A stretch of 9,400 nt of DNA from positions 1-9,400 of the forward strand of contig JAFGXZ010000110.1 of NCBI GenBank assembly GCA_016936335.1, written 5' to 3'. Position numbers and translations under genes: made by a program. Source of the DNA: Fidelibacterota bacterium (GTDB lineage Bacteria; Fidelibacterota; UBA2242). Position 1 is the stretch's first letter; every line of letters begins with the position of its first letter. Positions 1-7,012 of this stretch are shown piece after piece. The notes beneath the pieces are model-generated. The model worked only from the letters and a program-made list of their open reading frames with translations, had not been told where the DNA came from and did no database searches.

Positions 1-470
1 ACGGAATTAACCTCTTTTTCGGGATTAACGAATTGTTTCGCATAATCTTCCGGAGTCCCTACGGTAGTCTGTTGCAATAGTATCAAATCCGCCAGTGCCT
101 GCAGACCCTTTTCTTTGGCAATCGTTGCCCGCGTCCGCTTTTTGGGTTTATAAGGCAGATAGATATCCTCCAGATCCTGAAGTTTTACCATTGATTCGAT
201 TTTATTATTTAATTCCGGTGTCAGTTTACCCTGTTCCTCGATGCTTTTCAGGATAGTCTCTTTCCTTTTTTCCAGTGTCCTGAGGTAAGTAAAGCGCTGC
301 TGGATGTTGCGAATATGGTCTTCGTTCAGTTCACCGGTGCGCTCCTTCCGGTAACGGGCGATGAAAGGGACAGTATTATCCTCATCCAGAAGTTGAATGG
401 TGTTGGCGACCTGGTGCTGGTTTAATTGCAGTTCCCGGGCAACAATTTCGATCATTTTGGTATCGGTCAT
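1..470 (-). CDS. tex: Tex-family transcription accessory / RNA-binding protein, N-terminal part (runs off the left edge)
   Basis: This is the first 156 codons of tex; the gene continues past base 1 with no stop. Tex (YhgF in E. coli) is a cytoplasmic nucleic-acid-binding protein with an N-terminal helical region, a YqgF/RuvC-like domain, helix-hairpin-helix motifs and a C-terminal S1 domain. Only the N-terminal region is present here. The translation matches the family closely: residues 33-43 read TVPFIARYRKE, followed by the conserved linker around LRTLEKRKETILKSI (63-77) and the hallmark YLPYKPKKRTR at 104-114. The ATG at 470 is preceded by AGGA (479-482) with 8 bases of spacing, which supports this start. 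The gene lies 19 bases downstream of the CpXC gene on the same strand, so the two are probably co-transcribed. The family call is very secure; the missing C-terminus cannot be judged. Confidence 0.96.
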   Translation of the reverse strand, partial: MTDTKMIEIVARELQLNQHQVANTIQLLDEDNTVPFIARYRKERTGELNEDHIRNIQQRFTYLRTLEKRKETILKSIEEQGKLTPELNNKIESMVKLQDLEDIYLPYKPKKRTRATIAKEKGLQALADLILLQQTTVGTPEDYAKQFVNPEKEVNS

Positions 471-489
471 CTGTATTATCCTATATTTC

Positions 490-933
490 TCAATTCAGAC
501 TAAGATCGGGAGAGGAAGGATTTTGCTGGTGAAATTCGATCAGCATTTCCCGAAAAATGACATAACTGACCAGCTCATTCATATTAAATACTACATGAAC
601 ATCCAGAAGATGGTCGGGTACATCGAAATCCACTTCGCCGGTAACGACAAACTTCCCGTCCAGGTCAAACTGATCCAGGAATTCCGCCTTTTGCATGGAT
701 TCCGGCGGGAAATAGTGAGCGGCGATTTTGCGTTCCGGGTCGTGATAAAGTAAGGGGATCGGAATGAGCGATTCATATTCACATTTCACGCATTTAAAAT
801 GATTGATTTGTCCCTCGAATAACTTGTTACGCCCTTCCGGATTAAGGGTTGCATTGATGGAACTCCAGACCATGACAGTCTGTTTTTGCTGACATTTCGG
901 ACAGTTTACAGTACGGTTTTCGTGAATTGACAA
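490..933 (-). CDS. CpXC-domain (zinc-ribbon-like) protein of unknown function
   Basis: A 147-residue protein with two CxxC pairs, C11-P-K-C14 and C48-V-K-C51, spaced as in a four-cysteine zinc-binding fold. The CPxC near the N-terminus, the second knuckle and the roughly 150-residue length match the CpXC family, which has no established biochemical role. The C-terminal two thirds is acidic with a predicted alpha/beta character and has no signal peptide, so a cytoplasmic location is likely. The start codon is TTG (931-933). It was chosen because GGAGG (941-945) sits exactly 7 bases upstream and no in-frame ATG gives a better option. The gene is 19 bases upstream of tex, suggesting an operon and perhaps a link to nucleic-acid metabolism, but that link is inference. 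The family call rests on the cysteine pattern and length. Confidence 0.8.
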   Translation of the reverse strand: MSIHENRTVNCPKCQQKQTVMVWSSINATLNPEGRNKLFEGQINHFKCVKCEYESLIPIPLLYHDPERKIAAHYFPPESMQKAEFLDQFDLDGKFVVTGEVDFDVPDHLLDVHVVFNMNELVSYVIFREMLIEFHQQNPSSPDLSLN

Positions 934-940
934 ATGAATA

Positions 941-945
941 CCTCC
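941..945 (-). promoter_or_regulatory. Shine-Dalgarno site that fixes the TTG start of the CpXC gene
   Basis: On the minus strand the sequence reads GGAGGTATTCATTTG. GGAGG is a near-perfect anti-16S match with 7 bases of spacing to TTG, making this one of the strongest ribosome binding sites in the window. It is the reason for accepting a non-ATG start. Confidence 0.75.
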
Positions 946-969
946 GTTCAGGTTTTAGCAGTTACATTG

Positions 970-1030
970 CCGAAATTTAAGTCGTGAAAGGAAAAAGGTC
1001 TATTCAAATTTCGGAAAAAGGTGTTTTCCG
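970..1030 (-). repeat. Overlapping inverted repeats in the leader between the GNAT and CpXC genes
   Basis: Two inverted repeats share bases. CGGAAAA (1012-1018) and TTTTCCG (1024-1030) form a 7-bp stem with a 5-base loop just after the GNAT stop codon. CCGAAATTT (970-978) and AAATTTCGG (1006-1014) form a 9-bp stem with a 27-base loop. Both need bases 1012-1014, so they cannot form together. The 10-mer GGAAAAAGGT is also repeated directly at 990-999 and 1013-1022. The short hairpin could be a weak terminator for the GNAT gene, but it lacks a clean U-run after the stem. An attenuator-like role for CpXC-tex is a hypothesis only. Confidence 0.4.
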
Positions 1031-1032
1031 GT

Positions 1033-1494
1033 TCAGCAGAGCATTTCTTCATACATGTTGTAGACCGTTTCTTTCATACCAAGGTTTTTATAGGTGCTTT
1101 GCGCCGTCGTGTTTTCTTTTTCCACGTAAAGCCGGATTCCGCAGATGTTTTTTGCAGATAATGCCATGGTTTTAATATAGGTATACATCTGGCGATAAAT
1201 TCCACGCCGGCGGAATTCAGGATGAGTATAAACACTTTGAATCCACCAGATCAGGCCGTTGCGCCAGTCACTCCATTCGTAGGTGATCAACAGGCAGCTG
1301 ACGACGCGATTTTCCGTTTCGGCCACGATGTAAAAACCGTATTCAGGATGTTTAAATAGGTTTTCGACACCGGCATTGATAGTTGTCTCTTTGAGACGTT
1401 TTCCTTCAGTTTCCTGCGCCATGGCACGGTTGAATTTGGCAATAATTTTCGCATCCTTTAGAATTGCTTTCCGAATGCTGATTTCATGATTCAT
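1033..1494 (-). CDS. GNAT-family N-acetyltransferase
   Basis: A 153-residue single-domain acetyltransferase of the acetyl-CoA-dependent GNAT superfamily. The N-terminal strand-helix (ISIRKAILKDAKIIAKF, 5-21) is typical. The acetyl-CoA pyrophosphate loop is visible as RRRGIY (95-100), following strand beta4 (IWWIQSVYTHPEF, 82-94). The C-terminal LYVEKENTTAQSTYKNLGM segment is the usual motif B, with an Asn and a Tyr near the thiol side. The central EWSDWRNGLIWWIQSVY stretch resembles a widespread uncharacterised bacterial GNAT subfamily. The substrate cannot be read from sequence. The ATG start is supported by AAGGA (1501-1505) with 6 bases of spacing. The gene lies 41 bases downstream of the aldo/keto reductase on the same strand, so read-through transcription is likely. 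No signal peptide or membrane segment is seen. Confidence 0.92.
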   Translation of the reverse strand: MNHEISIRKAILKDAKIIAKFNRAMAQETEGKRLKETTINAGVENLFKHPEYGFYIVAETENRVVSCLLITYEWSDWRNGLIWWIQSVYTHPEFRRRGIYRQMYTYIKTMALSAKNICGIRLYVEKENTTAQSTYKNLGMKETVYNMYEEMLC

Positions 1495-1535
1495 TATAGA
1501 TCCTTTTTTAATCTAATTTTTTGATAATACGCGAT

Positions 1536-2453
1536 TTAGGGTACTGCATAGCCATTCCGGGCTTCCAGTAAACGGTACCAGTCCTCCCGGCTGTAATCGA
1601 TTTCCAGAGCGTGTAGAGATGCTCTGATTCGCGAAGAATTTGTAGTGCCTATGATCGGAAAAATTTGAGCCGGGTGTCTCAGCAGCCAGGCCAGCATGAC
1701 AATCCAGTTTGCGGTGTTGTATTTTTCAGCCTGTCGTTCAAATTCTATTTGAATACGTTTTTCAGTTTCCGAAGTAAAGGTATTACCCCAGGCCGGGTAC
1801 ACGACTCCACCCAATGGACACCATGCCTGCGGTGAGATATTTTTTTCCTGACACTGATCGAGAGTTCCATCCAGCAGGGTAGTAATATTGTGAATATTGA
1901 TTTCAACCTGATTGCTGATCAATGGCATCGAGCAATATTTTTGTAATAAGTTCAGTTGTGATGGCCGAAAATTACTGACACCGAAATGTCTGACCTTACC
2001 CGCTCTCTGCAATGTTTCAAAGGTACGCGCTACCTCTTCAGCCTGAAACAGGTAATCCGGCCGGTGCAGTAACAGGATATCAATATAGTCAGTCTTCAAG
2101 CGACGAAGAATTCCATCAACACTGTCTAGAATATGTTTTTCTGAAAAGTCGTACCGCGCCGGGAAATCCGGCTCCGGATTACCTTTGCCGATAATACCAC
2201 ATTTACTGGTGATGATGATTTTTTCGCGCATATCGGGGATTTCGTGCAACACTTCAGCGAAGAGCTCTTCACATTTCCCGCCACCGTAAATATCGGCATG
2301 GTCAAAATGTGTAAAACCAGATTCAAAAGCAGTGCGAATGGCGGCTTTGCCTTTTTGGCGGCTTTCATTTGAATTATCGCCGACAATCCGCATGCAACCA
2401 TAGACCAACCGGGAAGATTGGAGATCACTTTTACCAATTGTTTGAAGCTTCAT
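1536..2453 (-). CDS. Aldo/keto reductase (YdhF-like NAD(P)H-dependent oxidoreductase)
   Basis: A 305-residue (beta/alpha)8 aldo/keto reductase of normal family length. The catalytic tetrad is complete: D51 and Y56 in HFDHADIYGGG (49-59), K84 in ITSKCGI (81-87) and H130 in LLLHRPD (127-133). Downstream are GVSNF and SNQVEIN, typical of substrate and cofactor lining. The C-terminal PIIGTTNSSRIRASL stretch matches the cofactor-phosphate-binding loop of NADPH-using members. The overall pattern, including the LVYGCMRI start and the PLGGV segment, resembles the E. coli YdhF group, whose physiological substrate is not known. The start is fixed by AAGGAG (2460-2465), with 6 bases between GGAG and the ATG. 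This site lies wholly in the 17-base gap after the EEP gene, which argues for one operon. The protein should be cytoplasmic and soluble. Confidence 0.95.
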   Translation of the reverse strand: MKLQTIGKSDLQSSRLVYGCMRIVGDNSNESRQKGKAAIRTAFESGFTHFDHADIYGGGKCEELFAEVLHEIPDMREKIIITSKCGIIGKGNPEPDFPARYDFSEKHILDSVDGILRRLKTDYIDILLLHRPDYLFQAEEVARTFETLQRAGKVRHFGVSNFRPSQLNLLQKYCSMPLISNQVEINIHNITTLLDGTLDQCQEKNISPQAWCPLGGVVYPAWGNTFTSETEKRIQIEFERQAEKYNTANWIVMLAWLLRHPAQIFPIIGTTNSSRIRASLHALEIDYSREDWYRLLEARNGYAVP

Positions 2454-2470
2454 GATTGTCTCCTTGTCTG

Positions 2471-3382
2471 TTAATTGAGGATTATTTCTGTCAAAACCGG
2501 AAAATGATCAGAAGGGAAGCGCCCATCGAAGGTATCCGTCAGGGTGCCATGATAAAGCACCGTTACCCCGTTTTTTATAAATATATGGTCAATTGCTTGA
2601 TCATTTGTCAGCTTGTTTAGATCGAACCATGTAAATGTCCCGTTCGAGCCGTGATGGGGAAATCGGGTAACTTTTTTGGTATCGGTCAATCTCAAATTCT
2701 GAGATTTACCCAATCTGTTGGTCAGAATCGAATAGGTTTTCGATTCTGGTGTTGAATTAAAATCACCGGTCACTAAAACAGGTTTACTGCCGGCAATGGC
2801 ATCAATTTGCCTGATCAGGAGTTCAGCGCTTTTAACCCTGGCGGTATCTCCCAGGTGATCAAAATGGGTATTGAAGTGGAAAAAGATTTTACCGGTTTTT
2901 TGGTCCTTGAATTTACACCAGGTAACAATTCGGTTGCACGCAGCATCCCAACCCTTCCCGGGAATTTCCGGATTTTCTGATAACCAAAAGTTCGAACTTT
3001 TAATCACTTTGAAACGCTCCTTCAAATAAAAAATTGCCATGAATTCACCGGCTCTATTACCGTCATCCCGACCGATCCCGACCCAGGCATATTCCGGCAA
3101 TAAATTCTCCAGATCCTGCATCTGGTCCCAGAGGGCTTCCTGAACACCCAAAATATCGACTTTATGAAATCGGATCAAACTGGCGACCATTGTCTTACGA
3201 TAGGGCCAGGCATTCAGGCTGTCGGATGGTGTATTTAAGCGAATATTGAAGGACATTAACCGGATTGTATCATCGGAATCATTTTTGATCGGACAGCGGA
3301 TCAATAAACCAAACAGGATAATGCATGTGTAAAATTTTTGAAATCTTAAAATTGTATTCATAAGCAAAAAAGTATCAACCAT
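2471..3382 (-). CDS. Endonuclease/exonuclease/phosphatase-family (EEP) protein with an N-terminal hydrophobic export or anchor segment
   Basis: A metal-dependent phosphodiesterase/phosphatase-fold protein of up to 303 residues. EEP landmarks are in order: MSFNIR with N46, VQE with metal-ligand E82, NTHFDH with catalytic-type H173, GDFNSTPES with D207 and N209, DHIF with D265, and the terminal SDHFPV with D292 and H293. All catalytic positions look intact. Residues 15-30 are hydrophobic and follow basic residues, consistent with export or a membrane anchor. C30 is preceded by LIR, which does not fit a lipobox. The closest recognisable type is the uncharacterised secreted EEP group often seen near sugar-degradation genes, so the substrate is unknown. 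The start is uncertain: ATG 3382 and ATG 3361 (M8) both lack a clear Shine-Dalgarno site, and M8 gives a more normal signal sequence. It heads the minus-strand series and is divergent from the GH1 gene. Confidence 0.9.
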   Translation of the reverse strand: MVDTFLLMNTILRFQKFYTCIILFGLLIRCPIKNDSDDTIRLMSFNIRLNTPSDSLNAWPYRKTMVASLIRFHKVDILGVQEALWDQMQDLENLLPEYAWVGIGRDDGNRAGEFMAIFYLKERFKVIKSSNFWLSENPEIPGKGWDAACNRIVTWCKFKDQKTGKIFFHFNTHFDHLGDTARVKSAELLIRQIDAIAGSKPVLVTGDFNSTPESKTYSILTNRLGKSQNLRLTDTKKVTRFPHHGSNGTFTWFDLNKLTNDQAIDHIFIKNGVTVLYHGTLTDTFDGRFPSDHFPVLTEIILN

Positions 3383-3531
3383 AATATAATTAATTTCGAG
3401 TTTTTAGATACAATTGTTTTCAGCGTGATAATTGCCATTTATTCGTTACTTTTCCTTGCCCTTTATAAGAAACTTTGATAGTTTCAACCCCATGATTTGA
3501 AAGATGTGATTGGGGTAGTTCAACAAATTTA
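3383..3531. promoter_or_regulatory. Divergent intergenic region, presumed promoters for the EEP and GH1 genes
   Basis: These 149 AT-rich bases separate the start codons of two divergently transcribed genes, so at least one promoter in each direction should lie here. On the minus strand, TTGTAT (3411-3416) is followed about 17-18 bases later by an AT-rich TTATAT stretch, but this would place transcription start almost on the ATG at 3382. On the plus strand, TATAAG near 3465 is a possible -10 element without a good -35. No hexamer pair is convincing, and a non-sigma70-like promoter consensus may apply. No ribosome binding site is evident before either gene. Confidence 0.35.
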
Positions 3532-4953
3532 ATGATGATAAATTTTCTAATTTCACTGCTGTTTTTCTGTATTCTGCTGACGATCTGGCTGAATTTCATG
3601 CATCATGATGTGAAATGGAAAAACCATCGTATCACTATTGATCAGCATTGTTTTCCCAAAGGTTTTCTCTGGGGAGCGGCTACATCGGCGCATCAGGTGG
3701 AAGGTGATTGTACGAATAATGACTGGTTTGCCTGGGAAAAATCCTATGATAATGATGCCAATCCCCGCATAAAAAATAGCGATAGATCCGGTCGAGCTTC
3801 CAATCACTGGGATCGATATCAGAGTGACCTTCAGCTACTGAAAGCGCTCGGCTGCAATTCCTATCGCTTTTCGGTGGAATGGAGTAAGTTGCTTCCTCAG
3901 CCGGGCACATGGAATCAGGGGACAGCCGATCATTATATTGAGATGTGTGCCGCGATGAGGGAGATGAACATTGTACCCAATGTAACCCTACACCATTTTA
4001 CATTGCCGCAATGGCTGGCGGTTCGGGGCGGATTTGAACACCCTGATTCGGTTAAATATTTTGCTGACTTTACTCAGCGGATTGCCGAAACACTTGATCC
4101 CTTTGTTGATTTATGGGCGACCTTCAATGAACCTGTTGTGTTCGCTATGATGGGTTGGGTGCGTGGTATCTGGCCACCGGGAAAAAAGGATCTCTGCATT
4201 GCTGCCAGAGTACTGGCGAATCTATTGGAAGCCCACCAGCGGGCTTATCATATCCTGCATAAGACAGTGCTGCAGGACGCCGATGGTGATGGTGTTCCCT
4301 GCCGGGTTGGCATTGTGAAAAACATCACTGTTTTTGATCCGGCCCGCAAATGGTGGCTGCCTGACTGGCTGACTACATTGACAATCGATAAACTATATAA
4401 TGGCGCCGTTCTGAATGCATTTCATACCGATCGTTTTAAATTCAAGATGTTTAATGCAGTACGATTTGTAAAGGAATTTCCCGGTCTGTCCGATACGTTA
4501 GACTGGATTGGTGTCAATTATTACACCCAATTTCTCACAAAACCCGATCTGAAATCCAATTTGAATATACGGATTTACCCAAGAAAGAAATTGCCTAAAA
4601 CCGATATGGACTGGGCGGTTTATCCCGCCGGACTCTATCGGGCACTGCGAATGGTTCAACCCTTTGGCGTACCGATTTATATAACGGAAAACGGGATTGC
4701 TACGCAGGACGATCAACTTCGCGAGCGATTCATTTTACAACATATTGACGCCATGCATGAAGCGTTGCTGGATAAAATTGATGTTCAGGGTTATTATTAC
4801 TGGTCGCTGATGGATAATTTTGAGTGGGCGGAAGGCTTTGAAAAGCGCTTTGGTCTGTATCATGTGGATTACCATACACAAAAACGGTCGCTGAAAAACG
4901 GAACAAAAATCTACAGCGATATCATCCGGCAAAGTCAATCCACTGATGCATAA
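3532..4953 (+). CDS. Membrane-anchored GH1 family glycoside hydrolase (beta-glucosidase-like)
   Basis: A 473-residue retaining beta-glycosidase of family GH1. The catalytic acid/base is E200 in TFNEP (197-201) and the nucleophile is E386 in ITENG (384-388). Glycone-binding positions are also present: Q55 in TSAHQVEG, H155 in LHHFTLP, N199, Y in GVNYYT, and E431-W432 in DNFEWAEGF. The hydrophobic N-terminus (residues 3-22) is a membrane segment unusual for GH1, followed by HHDVKWKNHR and then the barrel at FPKGFLWGAATSA (41-53). There are no positive charges before the segment and several after it, so by the positive-inside rule the catalytic domain could face the cytoplasm; this is inference. 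Residues 249-254 read DADGDG, resembling an EF-hand loop. Two adjacent ATGs (3532, 3535) lack a good ribosome site; M23 would delete the anchor. The sugar specificity is unknown. Confidence 0.93.
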   Translation: MMINFLISLLFFCILLTIWLNFMHHDVKWKNHRITIDQHCFPKGFLWGAATSAHQVEGDCTNNDWFAWEKSYDNDANPRIKNSDRSGRASNHWDRYQSDLQLLKALGCNSYRFSVEWSKLLPQPGTWNQGTADHYIEMCAAMREMNIVPNVTLHHFTLPQWLAVRGGFEHPDSVKYFADFTQRIAETLDPFVDLWATFNEPVVFAMMGWVRGIWPPGKKDLCIAARVLANLLEAHQRAYHILHKTVLQDADGDGVPCRVGIVKNITVFDPARKWWLPDWLTTLTIDKLYNGAVLNAFHTDRFKFKMFNAVRFVKEFPGLSDTLDWIGVNYYTQFLTKPDLKSNLNIRIYPRKKLPKTDMDWAVYPAGLYRALRMVQPFGVPIYITENGIATQDDQLRERFILQHIDAMHEALLDKIDVQGYYYWSLMDNFEWAEGFEKRFGLYHVDYHTQKRSLKNGTKIYSDIIRQSQSTDA

Positions 4954-4957
4954 TATT

Positions 4958-4964
4958 AGAGGAG
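4958..4964 (+). promoter_or_regulatory. Shine-Dalgarno site that fixes the S9 peptidase start
   Basis: AGAGGAG, in the 19-base gap after the GH1 stop codon, lies 8 bases before ATG 4973. It supports starting at 4973 and not at the upstream in-frame ATG 4946, which would overlap the GH1 gene and has no such site. Confidence 0.75.
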
Positions 4965-4972
4965 TTGAGAGC

Positions 4973-7012
4973 ATGTTAAAGAAAACAACAATACTATTGG
5001 GTTGCCTGATAATGGGAGTGATGATGGGGTATGCAGCCGAGAAACGGGCGCTGACATTTGATGATTTAGTCGCTTGCAAACGCCTGAGTGATCCACAGAT
5101 ATCACCGGATGGACAGTTGGTTACTTTTGCGGTTCAGACCATGAACGAGGCGAAAAACAATAGCCACACCGATATATATATAGTTACCAGTGAGGGAAAG
5201 AACTTGCGCCATTTGACAAACGGTGAAAAATCCGCATCGTCGCCACGCTGGTCACCGGATGGTCAATTGGCATTTATTTCAGGCAGTCAGATATGGATTC
5301 AAGCAGTGGAAGATGAAACGCCGACACAATTGACAAATCATTATTCCGGGGTTGAAGAATTTGTCTGGTCACCGGATGGACAATTAATTGCCTTTGCCTC
5401 GCGTGTTTATCCCGACTGCGCAGACCAGGCCTGTATCGAACAGAGGGATAAGGTTGCGGAAAATAACGCGGTCAAAGCGCGAGTGTATGACGATTTACTC
5501 TACCGACATTGGGATACCTGGTGGGACCATAAGCGTTCTCATCTGTTTATTTTGAATGTTAACAGCGGGGAGTTCACGGACGTTACTCCCGGTGATTATG
5601 ATGTACCACCGATAGCTCTTTCCAGTGGCTTTTCGTTTTCACCGGACTCAAAATTCCTGGTATTCACCAGTAATCACGATAAAATGGTGGCAGCAAGTAC
5701 TGATAATGACGTCTGGATGGTTCCGGTTAATGGCGGTGATCTTGAATTACTTTCAGATAATTGCAAAGATCGTGATTTTTCCGGCAACGACAGTGATCCT
5801 CAGTTTTCGCCCGATGGCCGTTATCTCTCTTTTTTATCAATGAAGCGGGCTGGTTTTGAAGCGGACAAGCCGGACCTGATCATTAAAGATATGAAAAAAG
5901 GGAAATTTTCCAACCTTACTGTCGATAAAGACATCCGTATCGATTCCTATCGCTGGCTACCAAACAGCAAGTCACTCCTGTTAAGGGTCGATGAAAAAGC
6001 CCGTTTTAAAATTAAGAGACTGGATATAAAATCCTGTCAGTTATCCGATCTGGTAGCGGAGGGTAATAATCGCTATATCAGCACCAGTGCCGATGGAAAA
6101 TATTTTGCTTATTTACATGAACGGACAACCAAACCTTATGAGCTATTTATTGGTTCGACAGAAGATGGTGTTTCTCATCAATTGACTAATTTTAATACGG
6201 AATTGTTGGCGAATGTTGATATGAACGATATGGAGGAATTCTGGTTCAAGGGGGCCAATAATGATGATGTCCATGGCTTTATTGTCAGACCACCTCTGTT
6301 TGATCCGGCAAAACAGTACCCGGCAGTATTTTTTGTGCATGGCGGTCCCCAGGGCGCCTGGCAGGATGATTGGCATTATCGCTGGAATATCCAGATGTGG
6401 GCAGCCCGGGGTTATGTCATGGTGATGATCAATCCCAGGGGCAGTACCGGCTACGGTCAGAAATTTACCGACGGTATTTCCAGGGATTGGGGCGGTAAAG
6501 TATTTGAAGATTTGATCGCCGGACAGACCGCCGTGCTAACAAAATTCAACTTTATTGATAAAAACCGGCTTGCGGCAGCCGGTGCATCCTACGGCGGCTA
6601 TATGATGAACTGGATCGAAGGTCACATGGATGCTTTTAAAGTTCCGTTCAAGACTCTTGTAAATCACGATGGAACCTTTAATCTCTATACAAATTTTCTG
6701 ACAACCGAAGAGTTATGGTTCCCGGAATGGGAATTCAATGGTCCTTATTGGGAGGATGAGCAATATTACCAGAAATGGTCGCCTCATAATTATGTTAATA
6801 ATTTCAAAACTCCGATGCTTATTATTCATGGTGAGCATGACTACCGTCTGAGCTACACGGAAGGATTGATGCCCTTTACAGCGTTACGACGCAAGGGCAT
6901 TCCGGCAAAACTAGTAATATTTCCTGATGAGACTCATTTTGTTAGCAAACCCCAGAATAGTCGTTTCTGGCATCAAACCATCTTTGACTGGCTGGATTCC
7001 TATATAAAGTGA
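4973..7012 (+). CDS. Secreted S9 family serine peptidase (prolyl oligopeptidase type, DPP5/acylaminoacyl-peptidase-like)
   Basis: A 679-residue two-domain peptidase that removes short peptides or acyl-amino acids from peptide N-termini; the exact specificity is not readable. Residues 1-21 form a Sec signal peptide: KK, a hydrophobic core, then GYA before AEK. The mature N-terminal half is a beta-propeller with PD40-type repeats whose SPDG-like cores start at S44, S94, S133, S223 (SPDS) and S279. The C-terminal alpha/beta hydrolase domain (from about 425) has the oxyanion HGG at 456-458, nucleophile S539 in GASYGGYM, D623 in HGEHDYR and H655 in DETHF, so the triad is complete. C149 and C154 in YPDCADQAC could form a disulfide, in keeping with a periplasmic location. 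It follows GH1 by 19 bases and is probably co-transcribed with it. Any functional link to GH1 is unproven. Confidence 0.95.
   Translation: MLKKTTILLGCLIMGVMMGYAAEKRALTFDDLVACKRLSDPQISPDGQLVTFAVQTMNEAKNNSHTDIYIVTSEGKNLRHLTNGEKSASSPRWSPDGQLAFISGSQIWIQAVEDETPTQLTNHYSGVEEFVWSPDGQLIAFASRVYPDCADQACIEQRDKVAENNAVKARVYDDLLYRHWDTWWDHKRSHLFILNVNSGEFTDVTPGDYDVPPIALSSGFSFSPDSKFLVFTSNHDKMVAASTDNDVWMVPVNGGDLELLSDNCKDRDFSGNDSDPQFSPDGRYLSFLSMKRAGFEADKPDLIIKDMKKGKFSNLTVDKDIRIDSYRWLPNSKSLLLRVDEKARFKIKRLDIKSCQLSDLVAEGNNRYISTSADGKYFAYLHERTTKPYELFIGSTEDGVSHQLTNFNTELLANVDMNDMEEFWFKGANNDDVHGFIVRPPLFDPAKQYPAVFFVHGGPQGAWQDDWHYRWNIQMWAARGYVMVMINPRGSTGYGQKFTDGISRDWGGKVFEDLIAGQTAVLTKFNFIDKNRLAAAGASYGGYMMNWIEGHMDAFKVPFKTLVNHDGTFNLYTNFLTTEELWFPEWEFNGPYWEDEQYYQKWSPHNYVNNFKTPMLIIHGEHDYRLSYTEGLMPFTALRRKGIPAKLVIFPDETHFVSKPQNSRFWHQTIFDWLDSYIK

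Noticed and set aside
397..753. Plus-strand open frame of 118 codons across the tex start and CpXC gene
   Set aside because: It is antisense to two well-supported genes, has no ribosome site and no recognisable protein features.
3553..3910. Minus-strand open frames within the GH1 gene
   Set aside because: They are antisense shadows of a gene with complete catalytic motifs and have no family features.
3532..4953. The glycosidase as the NagZ step of wall recycling
   Set aside because: NagZ is a GH3 enzyme; this protein has clear GH1 motifs (TFNEP, ITENG), and nothing indicates beta-N-acetylglucosaminidase activity.
4946..4972. Nine-residue upstream extension of the S9 peptidase from ATG 4946
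   Set aside because: It overlaps the GH1 stop, lacks a Shine-Dalgarno site and spoils the signal peptide; ATG 4973 has AGAGGAG at 8 bases.
4994..5005. LLGC in the S9 peptidase signal as a lipobox
   Set aside because: The cysteine is residue 11, leaving too short a hydrophobic core, and the segment continues hydrophobic to a normal GYA-A cleavage site.
5102..5379. Near-identical TCACCGGATGG repeats at 5102, 5252 and 5369 as a DNA repeat array
   Set aside because: They encode the SPDG cores of successive beta-propeller blades at irregular spacing, so protein repeats explain them.
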